Below are positions 6,291 through 6,475 of a stretch of DNA of 6,475 nt, piece after piece (positions within the stretch are counted from its first letter, which is position 1; the number at the start of each line of letters is the position of its first letter). The translations under genes were made by a program, and so were the position numbers. Origin of the DNA: Planctomycetota bacterium (GTDB lineage Bacteria; Planctomycetota; UBA1135; GCA-002686595); NCBI GenBank assembly GCA_028823185.1, contig JAPKBY010000109.1, positions 1 through 6,475 of the forward strand. The letters run 5' to 3'. Below the pieces are notes generated by a model that saw nothing but the letters and a program-made list of their open reading frames with translations, had not been told where the DNA came from and ran no database searches.

Positions 6291-6475
6291 ATGACCTACG
6301 TCATCGCTGAACCCTGTATCAACACTAAAGACACGGCCTGTGCCGAAGTCTGCCCCGTCGACTGCATTCACCCCCTCAAAGATGAGGAGGAGTTTGAGAA
6401 AGCGACGATGCTCTACATCGACCCCGATGAGTGCATCGACTGTGGAGCCTGCGTGCCCGAGTGCCCGGTCGACGC
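6291..6475 (+). CDS. 7Fe-type ferredoxin, [3Fe-4S][4Fe-4S] (C-terminus beyond window)
   Basis: Sixty-one full codons are visible before the right edge. The first cluster motif is C9-x7-C17-x3-C21-P in EPCINTKDTACAEVCPVDCI. It lacks the second Cys of a normal CxxCxxC motif (Thr12 there), as in Thermus and Bacillus 7Fe ferredoxins. The second motif is ECIDCGACVPECPVDA, a full CxxCxxCxxxCP. By analogy with those proteins the first site holds a [3Fe-4S] and the second a [4Fe-4S] cluster, and the protein is a soluble cytoplasmic electron carrier. The linker between the motifs (HPLKDEEEFEKATMLYIDPDE) is several residues longer and more acidic than in the short Thermus form. The ATG at 6291 has GGAG eleven bases upstream, and the N-terminus MTYVIAEPC matches the family, so the start is reasonably safe. 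Its redox partner is not in the window. Confidence 0.94.
   Translation, partial: MTYVIAEPCINTKDTACAEVCPVDCIHPLKDEEEFEKATMLYIDPDECIDCGACVPECPVD

Overview
The window is bacterial, moderately GC-rich and gene-dense. It holds seven protein-coding genes, two of them cut by the window edges, and one tRNA gene. The PlsY/GpsA lipid pair, a tRNA with an encoded CCA end, Shine-Dalgarno-type start sites and a secreted beta-helix protein all fit a bacterium. The sequence alone does not fix the phylum. The GDGSWG nucleotide loop of GpsA and the SLREAI/beta-helix protein resemble what I recall from Planctomycetota and other environmental lineages, but this is only a weak hint. I see no insertion sequence, CRISPR array, phage gene or toxin-antitoxin pair.

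Layout from left to right. Positions 1-1209 (minus) hold the first 403 residues of a secreted right-handed beta-helix protein that runs off the left edge. Positions 1210-1454 are non-coding and contain a probable intrinsic terminator. Positions 1455-1532 (minus) are tRNA-Pro(GGG), with a recognisable promoter just upstream. Positions 1620-1976 (plus) encode a small unrecognised membrane protein. It converges on a three-gene minus-strand operon at 4118-2024, plsY-gpsA-(four-helix membrane protein), whose two junctions are both ATGA overlaps. Divergent from plsY, 4181-6169 (plus) encodes a complete HyuA-type hydantoinase/oxoprolinase subunit. After a 121-base gap with a candidate extended -10 promoter, a 7Fe-type ferredoxin gene begins at 6291 (plus) and runs off the right edge.

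The clearest functional unit is the operon. GpsA makes sn-glycerol 3-phosphate and PlsY acylates it to lysophosphatidate, the first steps of membrane phospholipid synthesis. The third, translationally coupled membrane protein is uncharacterised; its histidine pattern suggests a DUF420-like four-helix protein. The HyuA-like gene has no HyuB partner in view and the ferredoxin has no partner in view. The points most worth a second look are the regular 57-residue repeat in the beta-helix protein, the coupled membrane protein of the lipid operon, and a possible non-canonical CTG start for plsY. I did not find a convincing new multi-gene system here.
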